Assembly (NCBI GenBank): GCA_017533825.1
Contig: JAFWIE010000071.1
Coordinates: 36,227-100,226, forward strand
Length of the DNA stretch: 64,000 nt
Reading direction: 5' to 3'
DNA from: Atopobiaceae bacterium
GTDB taxonomy: Bacteria > Actinomycetota > Coriobacteriia > Coriobacteriales > Atopobiaceae
Shown: positions 9,005 to 17,373 of the stretch, in pieces
Position numbering within the stretch: the first letter of the stretch is position 1
Layout of the letters: each line of letters starts with the position of its first letter
Made by a program: the position numbers and the translations under genes
The notes under the pieces: model-generated
Databases searched by the model: none
The model's input: the letters and a program-made list of their open reading frames with translations, nothing else
What the model was told of the DNA's origin: nothing

Positions 9005-10066
9005 ATGGACCGCATTCCCATCATCATTCCCGCTTACGAGCCCGACGAGCGCATGATTGCGCTGTTCGAGGCACTCTCGGATCAGCACATGCGCCCCGTG
9101 GTTCTGGTCGATGACGGTAGCGGCCCCGCATATCGCCCCACCTTTGACGCCGCAAGCGCGCTCATGCACGACGAGGACGGCGATGTCTTGCTTGTGCATG
9201 AGGTCAACCGCGGCAAGGGTGCTGCGCTCAAGACGGCTTTCTCCTACGTGCTCGACCACTGGCCCGACGCCCCCGGCGTCGTGACGGCGGATTCCGATGG
9301 CCAACACACGCCATCGTGCATCGAGCGCATTCGCGCGGCACTTGCGAGCAACCCAACCTCACTGATCATGGGCGTGCGCACCTTCGACGGCGACAACGTT
9401 CCTTGGAAGAGTCGCATGGGCAACAAGATTACGTCGCGCGTGTTCGGCGCCCTCACGGGCCTGTATGTGTCCGACACCCAGACGGGCCTGCGCGGCATCC
9501 CACGCGACCTCATGAAGAAGTGCCTCGACCTGCCGGGAGACCGATTCGAGTTCGAGACGCAGATGCTCACCTGCGCCCATGGCACGACGCCCATCGTCGA
9601 GGTGCCCATCTCCACCGTCTATGACTCCAAGGAGAATCACCAGACGCACTTCAACACAGTAAAGGACTCTTGGCGCATCTATCGTTCCCTGTTGCGTCAA
9701 CCCGCCTTGTATGCACTCTCCTCGCTTGTCTCCTGCGGGGTGGACATTGGTGCCTTCGCGCTGCTGTGTCCTGCCTTGCGCGGAGTTGGTGGCTATGTGG
9801 CGATTTCGACCGTCGTCGCACGCCTGATCTCGGCGACGCTCAACTACACCATCAACTCACGCATCGTGTTCCAGAGCAAGCGCGACGACCTCGTCTCCGT
9901 CCCGCGCTATGCGGCGCTCGCCGTTACCATCATGGCCCTCAGCGCCTCGCTCACCACGCTGGGCACCATCGCGCTGCCCATGGCACCCGAGGTGCTCGTC
10001 AAGGTCGTGGTGGACGCGACGCTCTTTGTGCTGAGCTACGTGGCGCAACGTCAGTTGGTCTTCTAG
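9005..10066 (+). CDS. GT2 glycosyltransferase fused to a GtrA-like membrane domain
   Basis: A 353-residue protein. Residues 1-230 form a family 2 glycosyltransferase of the dolichol-phosphate-sugar synthase type: PIIIPAYEPDE at the N-terminus, VVLVDDGSG, NRGKGAALK, TADSDGQH (the DxD-like metal site) and DTQTGLRGIP. Residues about 235-353 form a GtrA-like domain with four hydrophobic segments (ALYALSSLVSCGVDIGAFAL onward). Such enzymes load sugars onto undecaprenyl phosphate, and GtrA-type domains help flip the lipid-linked sugar. It is transcribed away from the phosphodiester glycosidase pair, consistent with a shared role in surface glycans (inference). Confidence 0.88.
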   Translation: MDRIPIIIPAYEPDERMIALFEALSDQHMRPVVLVDDGSGPAYRPTFDAASALMHDEDGDVLLVHEVNRGKGAALKTAFSYVLDHWPDAPGVVTADSDGQHTPSCIERIRAALASNPTSLIMGVRTFDGDNVPWKSRMGNKITSRVFGALTGLYVSDTQTGLRGIPRDLMKKCLDLPGDRFEFETQMLTCAHGTTPIVEVPISTVYDSKENHQTHFNTVKDSWRIYRSLLRQPALYALSSLVSCGVDIGAFALLCPALRGVGGYVAISTVVARLISATLNYTINSRIVFQSKRDDLVSVPRYAALAVTIMALSASLTTLGTIALPMAPEVLVKVVVDATLFVLSYVAQRQLVF

Positions 10067-10313
10067 GCGGTCTTCAGGCTCAAGCATGCCGTTCGTCGAC
10101 CAATACCTACCGTTCGCCTGTCGTTCTCAATTACACACGAATTGAGCGGCGCAGGTCAGCGCTGTAATATTCATTTCTGCCTTCATTTTATGCGCTCCCC
10201 TTAAAGATGCCTGCAACCAGCGCTCGCGACGCACTGTTATGGTTCCTGCACGTTTGACGCGGCCAAGTGACTCACCTGGTCGCTAAGGCACTTCGTCGCA
10301 AGGAGGCAGCGTC

Positions 10314-11348
10314 ATGAGGGTATACATCGGATACTCCACCTCACTTCAATATTGGCTCTCGCACGGTACGGATGTGTCCTGCTACGCGAGGCAGGTCCAT
10401 ATGACGTCACTCAACAACGCGGCTTACACACTCACCCAGTTGCAATCATACGAACTCGAAGAACTCGGCCTCGAGGCGACCTCCGCGAGGGGTTGGCCAG
10501 ACCGTGCTCGCAAGGGCCGCGCCGCGAAGAGGCCTGTTCCCACCGGACCGGCCATTCACGTCCTCGTCCCCGGAAAGCTCGACAGCAATCGGCTGGAAGG
10601 ATTCGAGCGACACTGCTGGACATCGCGCATTCCCGAGCACAGCTTTTGCAGGCTCGATGGCGATGTGTACCTGAGTTTGCCAGAGTTCTCATTCCTGCAA
10701 CTAGCGGGGGTCCTCAACATGCAGCAACTCGTTTTGGTGGGTTACTGGCTTTGTTCGAGTTATCGATTGAATGGCACGGATTTGCCGCTTACCGTCGACC
10801 CCATCACGACGGTAGCAAAGCTCGAGGAGTATTTGGCGGGCGCGACGGGTTGTTACGGTGCAAGCAAGGCGCGCCAAGCACTCAGATGGATCGTCGACGG
10901 CGCCCGATCGCCCCTCGAGGCAGATGTTGCCGCCCTCGCATCCCTTCCCGTACGCCTCGGCGGCTATGGTTTGCCACGACCCGCCATCAACTACCAAATC
11001 AAGGCAAGTGACTTCGATGCGGAGACGCTCGACCGCGACGACAGAACGTATTTCGAAATCGACCTCTACTGGAAGGGGAAACGCGTTGGCCTCGAGTACG
11101 ATGGAGCGATTCATTATGAGCACGAGCGCATACGAAAGGACAAGCGGCGCCTGAACTGCCTGCTCGCGAACGGCGAGCGCATCCTTGTCGTAATGTACGA
11201 CCAGCTGAACGACGCAGACGTGCGAAAGGCACTTATGAACCAACTCGCGAAGCTGCTGGGTGTGAAGCGACGCAAGGCTACCAGCAAGGAGAAAGACGAG
11301 CGCGACAAGCTGCTTGGCATCCTGTTTGGCAACGAGTTCTCCCTGTAA
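10314..11348 (+). CDS. Endonuclease-like protein of AbiEi/DUF559 type, copy 1
   Basis: A 344-residue protein. The N-terminal half resembles the AbiEi-type region (YLSLPEFSFLQLAGVL). The middle carries SPLEADVAAL then LPVRLGGYGLPRP, which precedes the nuclease-like domain in many actinobacterial DUF559 proteins. The C-terminal domain (about 245-300) has EIDLYW, VGLEYDGAIHYE and RIRKDKRRLNCLL, the Vsr/PD-(D/E)xK-like arrangement with acidic D250, E261 and D263. AAGGAGG lies before ATG 10314. A diverged paralogue lies at 62617-63732. The gene stands alone and is followed at once by palindromic repeats. Nuclease activity is inferred; toxin, defence or repeat-linked roles are all possible. Confidence 0.7.
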   Translation: MRVYIGYSTSLQYWLSHGTDVSCYARQVHMTSLNNAAYTLTQLQSYELEELGLEATSARGWPDRARKGRAAKRPVPTGPAIHVLVPGKLDSNRLEGFERHCWTSRIPEHSFCRLDGDVYLSLPEFSFLQLAGVLNMQQLVLVGYWLCSSYRLNGTDLPLTVDPITTVAKLEEYLAGATGCYGASKARQALRWIVDGARSPLEADVAALASLPVRLGGYGLPRPAINYQIKASDFDAETLDRDDRTYFEIDLYWKGKRVGLEYDGAIHYEHERIRKDKRRLNCLLANGERILVVMYDQLNDADVRKALMNQLAKLLGVKRRKATSKEKDERDKLLGILFGNEFSL

Positions 11349-11375
11349 CGACAGCACTCGCTCGACACCGCCCGC

Positions 11376-11420
11376 CCGAACAACCTCCCGCCCGAACACC
11401 ACCCGCCCGAACACCACCCG
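11376..11420. repeat. Short direct repeats of the palindromic-element arm
   Basis: Three 15-bp units of the form CCCGAACAMCMYCCG precede the 291-bp element and copy its terminal arm. They look like expansion or slippage of that end. Confidence 0.8.
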
Positions 11421-11711
11421 CCCGAATAACCTCCCAAAATAACCCAAACCGGGCCTTCCGAAGAGGTTGTTCGGATTGGGTGCAGCGCAAAACCGAATAA
11501 CCTCGCGAAACCGGCCGAATCAGCTAACTTTGGGAGGTTATTCGGGCGGAGGGCGCACACGCCATAGCGCATATGGGATGGCCCACCCGAACAACCTCCC
11601 AAAATAAGCCAAATCGGCCACCTCGAAGAGGTTATTCGGTTTTAGCTCGGACCGAATCCGAACAAGTTCGCGAAAGGTCCCGAATTAGATTCTTTTGGGA
11701 GGTTTTTCGGG
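11421..11711. repeat. 291-bp composite palindromic element, copy 1
   Basis: Two 126-bp units (11421-11546 and 11586-11711) are separated by 39 bp. Each unit begins CCCGAAYAACCTCCCAAA and ends with the complement, and has two further arms of the same core inside (GAGGTTRTTCGG and the complement), so it can fold as paired hairpins or a cruciform. A second copy, in inverted orientation and with identical spacing, lies at 34149-34439. The remaining bases to the next gene (11712-11855) show no coding potential; a possible -10 TATACT is at 11802-11807. Confidence 0.92.
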
Positions 11712-11855
11712 TGAGCAGCCATCATGCGATGCCACCACGATGCCAATCGAGCTCTCCCTCCCTTGAAGAGCGAATCACTCGGCCCCATTCGCGCGTTCAT
11801 ATATACTTATTCCACAAGCCCACCGGGTTTGCAGCCGTCAAAGCAAGGAGACGCC

Positions 11856-13577
11856 ATGCCCAAACACCTTAGAGTCGTACCACCTGAGCCCGTAGAAGAA
11901 GAACCGCTCGCCCAAACCGAGCCGGAGCTGCCCACCGCGACCAATGCGTCTGCCAAGTCGGAGCCGCCCGCCGCGACCAATGCGTCTGCCGAGTCGGAGC
12001 CGCCCGCCGAGTCAGACCTTGACGAAGCACTCGCCGCAGCCGAAAGGAAGATGCGCGCGCTAGACGAAGCCGAGGATGCAATCGACGCCGCGTTCAGCAC
12101 CGGCAAGGCCGATCGCGCGCGCATCACCCGCGAGGCGCAGCTCGACGCCGCAGAGGCGGTTGCCAGAGTCGGCGAGGCTATGGAAGCCGACGAGGTGGCA
12201 GACGAGGCAGCCCGCCTTGCCGTCATCGCCGAGAACATGGGCGACCGCGAGAAGACCCGCACCGCCCGCAAGCGCGCCAAGTCCGCTCGTCGTGAAGCCA
12301 AGCAAGCCCACAAGGCCGCAACGAAGTCAGCAAAGACCGCCTACGATGCCATCAAATTCAGCCAGCCTGGTAAGCTCGGCCTTCTGCGCTTCGTACAGAT
12401 TGGCTACACCATCAACATCGCAGCCACCCTGTTTGCCCTCGTCCTCACCTCGCGCGACACCATCACCTACAACTCAGTGACCATCTTCAGCTGGATCACC
12501 ATCATCCTGCAAGGCGTCGCGCTCTGGTTTCTCACTAACCACCTCAAACAAGCCAAGAACGCCGTCGTCTTCACCTCTGTGTTCTGCATCGTCACAAATA
12601 TCATCACCGGCATCGTCCAGAGCAAATTCTCGTTATTTGATTCGGTCGTCAACAACGTGTGGTACATCTTCCTCATCGTGTACTTCCTGCGCTCCAAGCG
12701 CGTCGACGCCGTATTGGTCAACGACCTCTCAACCTTCCGTCCCAAGGTGCGCGACGAGACCACCCTCAAGCGCGGAGGCTGGCCGCTCGTGCGCAACCTC
12801 ATCATCTACTTCATCGTCTTCTCGGTGCTCGGCCACTGGATGGAGGCGGCCATGTGCCAGCTCATCCGCCTCAACCTGGTACAGGGCGAGTACGACCCCA
12901 CCAACACCATGCTCTGGCGTGACTGGCTCTACCCCTACCCCATGGAGGGCGCGGCCGTCGTCATCATCGCGCTCATCCTCTACCCGCTCTGGCAGTACCT
13001 GCTTGAACGCTTCGAGAAGAAGCCCATCGTCGCGTATATCCTCAGCTTCATCGCCAACGCCCTCACCTGCACCGTCATCGAGTTCTCCATGGGCCTCATC
13101 GTGAACGCCGATCACCAACTGTGGGACTACTCCGACATGGTCGGCAACATCATGGGCCAAGTTTGCCTCCAGAACACCGCCGCCTTCGGCGTCGCGGCCT
13201 CCATCATCGCGTGGGTTGTCTACCCCATGATGGAGCGCTGGCTCGCACGCGTCCCCAGCGACACCATGAACATCGCCTTTGTGATCATCGCCATCATCGG
13301 CGGCATCCTGTGGTCCCTCTACATCATCGATCCGCCCGAGAATCATCACTATGAGGTGGATCCCATCGAGACCACTGACCCCGTGCAGGAGGAACGAGAC
13401 GATTACAAGGTCCCGATAATCGCCACGGACGGCTCCATAGCCACGATGCGCGAGCTGACTAATCACTCGAAGAGCCTGCCGGAAGACGAGCGCGCCGCAA
13501 TCGAGCAGCAGCTCAACGAGATGCAGACCGAGCTCGACGAGCTGAAGCAAATCGTGCAATACGACGCAGCCGCATAG
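11856..13577 (+). CDS. CmpB-type putative ABC transporter permease with coiled-coil N-terminus
   Basis: A 573-residue membrane protein. Residues 1-165 are charged and alanine/glutamate-rich with likely coiled coil (GDREKTRTARKRAKSARREA). Residues about 175-500 carry roughly nine or ten hydrophobic segments. The second half matches the putative ABC-transporter type IV family (PF06541): VFSVLGHWMEAAMCQ, WLYPYPMEGAAVVIIAL and DYSDMVGNIMGQVCLQNTAA. A short acidic coiled tail follows. No ATPase is adjacent, so the transporter label is family-based only. Start ATG 11856 has AAGGAG 5 nt upstream. It is a single-gene unit ended by the hairpin at 13604. Confidence 0.75.
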   Translation: MPKHLRVVPPEPVEEEPLAQTEPELPTATNASAKSEPPAATNASAESEPPAESDLDEALAAAERKMRALDEAEDAIDAAFSTGKADRARITREAQLDAAEAVARVGEAMEADEVADEAARLAVIAENMGDREKTRTARKRAKSARREAKQAHKAATKSAKTAYDAIKFSQPGKLGLLRFVQIGYTINIAATLFALVLTSRDTITYNSVTIFSWITIILQGVALWFLTNHLKQAKNAVVFTSVFCIVTNIITGIVQSKFSLFDSVVNNVWYIFLIVYFLRSKRVDAVLVNDLSTFRPKVRDETTLKRGGWPLVRNLIIYFIVFSVLGHWMEAAMCQLIRLNLVQGEYDPTNTMLWRDWLYPYPMEGAAVVIIALILYPLWQYLLERFEKKPIVAYILSFIANALTCTVIEFSMGLIVNADHQLWDYSDMVGNIMGQVCLQNTAAFGVAASIIAWVVYPMMERWLARVPSDTMNIAFVIIAIIGGILWSLYIIDPPENHHYEVDPIETTDPVQEERDDYKVPIIATDGSIATMRELTNHSKSLPEDERAAIEQQLNEMQTELDELKQIVQYDAAA

Positions 13578-13603
13578 TCCACGACACCACCGTGCTGCCA
13601 GCA

Positions 13604-13640
13604 ACGGGGCATTTGGGGCAATCCCCAGATGCCCCGTTTT
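13604..13640 (+). terminator. Intrinsic terminator
   Basis: A 15-bp stem (ACGGGGCATTTGGGG with CCCCAGATGCCCCGT, one mismatch) is followed by TTTT, 27 bp after the CmpB-type gene stop. Confidence 0.9.
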
Positions 13641-13725
13641 GTGTAGGAGTCGCAACGCGAAACGGCATTCCCGAATTGGGCATACAATAGCCTACAATGC
13701 CAACCCACAAGAAAGGAGCCCGTAT

Positions 13726-15060
13726 ATGAAGCAAACTAACCGACCGTTCCTCACCATCCTAGCGCTCGCACTGGCCGTCGTGCTCGGCCTGGGCGCGTGC
13801 GGCAACACCGCGCAGCAGTCCAACGGCGCCAAGTCCGATGACGCCGCTGCCACGACCGAGGAGACCGCCACCGAGGCGACGGCTACCGAGGAGGCAGCAA
13901 CCGAGGAGACCGCCGACGCGACCGCCACCACCGAGACCGCCGACGCGGCCGCCGCCACCGAGACCGCAGCCGTCGACGACGCTACAGCGCTCGACCTCTG
14001 GGCCGACGACTCCCCCACCGCTGCCCTCGTCAAGGAGTACGTGGCCGATGTCACCGACGAGAAGAGCCCCAACTTCATCCCCGCCGAGGATCGCCTCTGC
14101 ACCATCGACTGGGACGGCACGCTCTTCGGCGAGCTTGACCCCATCTACTTCGACTGGGCCATGTACATCCACCGCGTCCTTTGGGACTCCACCTATGAGC
14201 CCACGCCCGAGCAGGTCGAGGTCGCGCACCAGATCGAGGAAGTCGAGCAGACTCGCTCGTTCCCTGACGGCCTCGAGGCCCAGCATGCCAAGTACCTCGC
14301 TGAGGCCTTCAAGGGCATGAGCGTCGAGGACTTCAGGGCCTACGTCGCCGAGTTCGGCGAGACCGATGCCCCCAAGTTCACGGGTCTCAAGCGCAAGGAC
14401 TCCTACTACAAGCCCATGGTCCAGCTCGTCAACTACCTGCACGACAACGGCTTCGACTGCTACGTCGTCTCGGGCACCGACCGCAACGTCCTGCGCGAGC
14501 TCATCCCCGCCTACTTCCCCTGGATGGACGACGTCCACATCAAGGGCAGCGTGAGCACCGTTGAGGCCTCCGGCCAGAAGGGTGCCGACGGCCTCGAGTA
14601 CACCTGGACCCCCGAAGACGAACTCGTCCTGGGCGGCGAGCTGGTGATCAAGGACGTCAAGGCCAACAAGCCGTCCATCATCGCCACCGAGATTGGCAAG
14701 CAGCCGGTCGTCTCGCTGGGCAACTCCTCGGGCGACAGCTCGATGGCCAACTACTGCGTCAACAACAACAAGTACAAGTCGCTTGCCCTCATGCTCTGCT
14801 GTGACGACACCGATCGTGACTGGGGCGAGATCGAGAAGGCCGAGTCCATGGTGAAGTCTTGCAAGGAGAACGGCTGGCACGCCGTGAGCCAGAAGGACGA
14901 GTGGAAGACCTTCTTCGGCGACGAAGTCAAGCTCGACAAGGAGTGGACTTTCGCCGAGTCCGATCCCAACCAGGCTGGCCCCAACGCTCGCGAGGCTTCC
15001 TTCGACGCGGCGGGCACCCCGCAGGCCGAGGAGGAGGTCGAGCTCGCCGAGGCCGCATAG
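13726..15060 (+). CDS. HAD-fold phosphatase-like lipoprotein
   Basis: A 444-residue lipoprotein. A signal peptide ends in a lipobox (LGLGAC, Cys about 25), followed by an 80-residue Ala/Thr/Glu linker. The folded part shows HAD motifs: IDWDGTLFG with the nucleophile and acid aspartates, VVSGTDRN for motif II, and GNSSGDSSMANYC for the metal-binding motif IV. It is therefore likely an extracellular phosphohydrolase tethered to the membrane. Start ATG 13726 has AAAGGAG upstream; TACAAT boxes at 13683 and 13693 could be its -10. The C-terminus ends in a short acidic tail. The substrate cannot be read from the sequence. Confidence 0.8.
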   Translation: MKQTNRPFLTILALALAVVLGLGACGNTAQQSNGAKSDDAAATTEETATEATATEEAATEETADATATTETADAAAATETAAVDDATALDLWADDSPTAALVKEYVADVTDEKSPNFIPAEDRLCTIDWDGTLFGELDPIYFDWAMYIHRVLWDSTYEPTPEQVEVAHQIEEVEQTRSFPDGLEAQHAKYLAEAFKGMSVEDFRAYVAEFGETDAPKFTGLKRKDSYYKPMVQLVNYLHDNGFDCYVVSGTDRNVLRELIPAYFPWMDDVHIKGSVSTVEASGQKGADGLEYTWTPEDELVLGGELVIKDVKANKPSIIATEIGKQPVVSLGNSSGDSSMANYCVNNNKYKSLALMLCCDDTDRDWGEIEKAESMVKSCKENGWHAVSQKDEWKTFFGDEVKLDKEWTFAESDPNQAGPNAREASFDAAGTPQAEEEVELAEAA

Positions 15061-15085
15061 CCAACGAGCCACATCACCCAGCACG

Positions 15086-15116
15086 AAGACGGTCCTCTCG
15101 CGAGGGCCGTCTTTTT
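15086..15116 (+). terminator. Intrinsic terminator after the lipoprotein gene
   Basis: AAGACGGTCCTC pairs with GAGGGCCGTCTT (one G-T pair) around a 3-nt loop and is followed by a T-run. Confidence 0.92.
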
Positions 15117-15120
15117 TCGC

Positions 15121-15241
15121 CTCAGGGCTTCGCCGCGGGGCTTTGCCTCAGGGCTTTGCCGCGGGGCTTCGCTGCGGGGCTTCGCTGCGGGGCTTCGCCG
15201 CGGGGCTTTGCCGCGGGGCTTCGCATCGGGACTTCTCCCCG
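15121..15241. repeat. 13-bp tandem repeat, about 9 copies
   Basis: Units of the form GCTTCGCYGCGGG or GCTTTGCCGCGGG repeat directly after the terminator. It fills most of the gap before the MFS gene and shows no coding evidence. Confidence 0.9.
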
Positions 15242-15348
15242 GGAGCGACCACGAAGGCGGAAAGACCCACTAGAGATAGCCCACAGGGAGCCCGACAAGA
15301 AATGTGCTATGTTCTTTAAATGATGCAACCACCGGGGAAGGGAGCTCC

Positions 15349-16536
15349 ATGGATCGGTTAATTGCGCGGTATACCAACAGTTACCTGAGCTACGTGCTCA
15401 TGTATCTGTTCTATAACATCAGCTTCGCGCTCTTCTCGGCTATGCTCTCGGTCTACCTCATCGGCAAGGGGTACTCCGCAAGCGACGTCTCGCTCTGCGT
15501 CTCGGTCGGCTCGCTCTCGGCCATGGTCACCCAACCCATCATCGGCGGGCTCACCGACCGCTTCGGCATGCGCCCCGTCAACCTCACGATGTTCGGCATC
15601 GTATGCCTCGCGGCGGTCGGCGTGGTGATCGCCCCCAACTTCATGATGCTCGTCGGCTCCTGGTCCATCATCAACCTCCTCATGAACGGCGCGAACCCCG
15701 TCGTGGAGCGCATGGCAACCTCGAGCCCCTACGACTACGGCAAGGTCCGCATGTGGGGCACGATCGGCTTTGCCTGCGGCACCCAGCTCTCCGGCATCAT
15801 CTACGACGCCATCTCGCCCGACGCGCTCTTCATCACCCTGATCTTTACGATGCTGTTGTGCATCCTCGGCTTCTGGGGCACGCAGCCCCGTCTGGCCGAG
15901 GCGGAAGAGGCAAACATCGAGGCCGGCGACGAAGCGGAGCCGGTCTCGATGAAGGACCTTCTCACCAACAAGAAGTTCCTCTACTACCTCTTGCTGCAGG
16001 TCATCTTCGTCGGCGTGACCGGCGCCGTGTACTCCTTCGCGCCGGCCTTTCTCACGAGCAAGGGCATGGACCCGTCCTTCGCCTCCACCATCCTCGCCAT
16101 CGCGACGCTCTGCGAGCTGCCCTTCATCATCTTCTCGTCCAAGTACATGGACAAGGTGCCCAACAAAATCCTGCTGCTCATCTGCTTCGCGCTCGTTGTT
16201 GTGCAGATGGTGACCTACGGCCTCGACCTTCCGCTGCCCGTGATCATCGTCATCACCTTCCTGTGCAAGCATCCGCCCGTCATCATCAACGTCATGGCCA
16301 ACATGAAGGTCGTGAACACCATCGTGGACGCGCGCCTACAGATCACCGGCCTCGCCCTCGTCAAGGCATGCCAGAGCTTCGGCACCATCGTGTCGAACAA
16401 CATCGGCGGACGCATCGTGGACGCCTCTGGTTACCCGCCCATGTTCCTCTTCCTGCTCGCCGTAATCGCGGTGGGCCTCGTGGGCGTGGTGTTCTTCCAA
16501 GTGCCCTCGGGTAACGACAAGAAGCTCTTCAGCTAG
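15349..16536 (+). CDS. MFS transporter (sugar/nucleoside type)
   Basis: A 395-residue inner-membrane protein with twelve predicted helices and the MFS loop signature GGLTDRFGMRP after helix 2. The halves are split by an acidic loop (EAEEANIEAGDEAEPVSMKD). It resembles the LacY/nucleoside-permease branch (MFS_1_like). AAGGGAG lies 4 nt before ATG 15349. The OMP-decarboxylase-family gene follows after 30 bp, so the transporter probably imports the compound that enzyme processes or a precursor (inference). Substrate unknown. Confidence 0.85.
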   Translation: MDRLIARYTNSYLSYVLMYLFYNISFALFSAMLSVYLIGKGYSASDVSLCVSVGSLSAMVTQPIIGGLTDRFGMRPVNLTMFGIVCLAAVGVVIAPNFMMLVGSWSIINLLMNGANPVVERMATSSPYDYGKVRMWGTIGFACGTQLSGIIYDAISPDALFITLIFTMLLCILGFWGTQPRLAEAEEANIEAGDEAEPVSMKDLLTNKKFLYYLLLQVIFVGVTGAVYSFAPAFLTSKGMDPSFASTILAIATLCELPFIIFSSKYMDKVPNKILLLICFALVVVQMVTYGLDLPLPVIIVITFLCKHPPVIINVMANMKVVNTIVDARLQITGLALVKACQSFGTIVSNNIGGRIVDASGYPPMFLFLLAVIAVGLVGVVFFQVPSGNDKKLFS

Positions 16537-16566
16537 GCGCGGCCGACGCGCAGAAAGGATCGAATC

Positions 16567-17274
16567 ATGGCAGCACAACTGCAACTCGTCTTTGACCACG
16601 GCAAGCGCCACGAGCTGATTCGCGGAGCCGACGAGATGGCCGACTACGTGGACATCATCGAGATCGGCTACCCCGAGCTCGTGACCTTCGGTCTCGATAT
16701 CGTGAGCGAAATCCATCAGGCGCACCCCGACCTCAAGCTGTGCGTCGATGCCAAGGTGTTCCATGGCGGGTCAGGCATCACACGTCGATGCTTCGAGGCC
16801 GGCGCCCACATCGTCACCGTGCTTGCGGGGGCACCGAATCCCGTCATCCAGCAGATGGTGCGCCACGCCCGCCATTATGGCGGCAAGATCATGTGCGACA
16901 TGGACGGCATCAAGCGGCCGGCCCGTCGCACCGCCGAGGTGGACGCGCTGGGCGTCAGCTACGTGAGCATCGCCTCGGGCTACCTCATGGAGCATGAGTA
17001 CGACCTGTACAAGCGCAACCACGGCTCCATCTTCCAGTTGCAGCCACTCGACCTCGCCAAAGCCGTGAAGCGCAACCTCATCCATGCTGGTCTCGTCATC
17101 GGCACCGGAGTCAACATGGAAAACATCTCCCAAGTGATGGCACTCGATCCACAGATTGTCATGGTGGGCCGCGGCATCTATTACGACCCGAATGCGAACA
17201 ACGAGTTCCACACCGCATCGCTCGACCTCAGGATCGCGCGCGTCAACGAGCTGCGCCGCGCCATGGGCAACTGA
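16567..17274 (+). CDS. OMP-decarboxylase-family enzyme (hexulose-6-P synthase / keto-gulonate-6-P decarboxylase type)
   Basis: A 235-residue TIM-barrel protein of the orotidine-phosphate-decarboxylase suprafamily, closest in pattern to 3-hexulose-6-phosphate synthase and 3-keto-L-gulonate-6-phosphate decarboxylase (UlaD/HxlA). It shows DYVDIIEIGYPE, RRCFEAGAHIVTVLAG, and the phosphate-binding VIGTGVN and VMVGRGIY near the end. The catalytic motif, normally DxKxxD, reads DAKVFH here, so the second aspartate is replaced by histidine. This suggests altered chemistry or a new substrate. It is paired with the upstream MFS transporter, and a long hairpin ends the unit. Confidence 0.75.
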   Translation: MAAQLQLVFDHGKRHELIRGADEMADYVDIIEIGYPELVTFGLDIVSEIHQAHPDLKLCVDAKVFHGGSGITRRCFEAGAHIVTVLAGAPNPVIQQMVRHARHYGGKIMCDMDGIKRPARRTAEVDALGVSYVSIASGYLMEHEYDLYKRNHGSIFQLQPLDLAKAVKRNLIHAGLVIGTGVNMENISQVMALDPQIVMVGRGIYYDPNANNEFHTASLDLRIARVNELRRAMGN

Positions 17275-17293
17275 CGCTGAAGTCCACAACCTC

Positions 17294-17343
17294 GGGGGCG
17301 GGCCCTCCGACTCGTCGCGCAGCGAGTCGGAGGGCCTGCCCCC
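17294..17343. terminator. Long bidirectional hairpin
   Basis: A stem of about 21 bp (17294-17314 with 17323-17343, one mismatch) lies between the convergent OMPDC-family gene and the SPFH operon. Confidence 0.9.
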
Positions 17344-17373
17344 TATGATGGTCCGTGGCCCACTTGCGTGACG

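Noticed and set aside
10701..11602. Minus-strand frames with GRLFGRVVFG-like repeats
   Set aside because: They arise from the palindromic repeat arms and the antisense of the endonuclease-like gene; no ribosome site.
11573..11872. Plus-strand frame of about 99 codons before the CmpB-type gene
   Set aside because: It is mostly palindromic-repeat sequence; the downstream gene has its own start and ribosome site.
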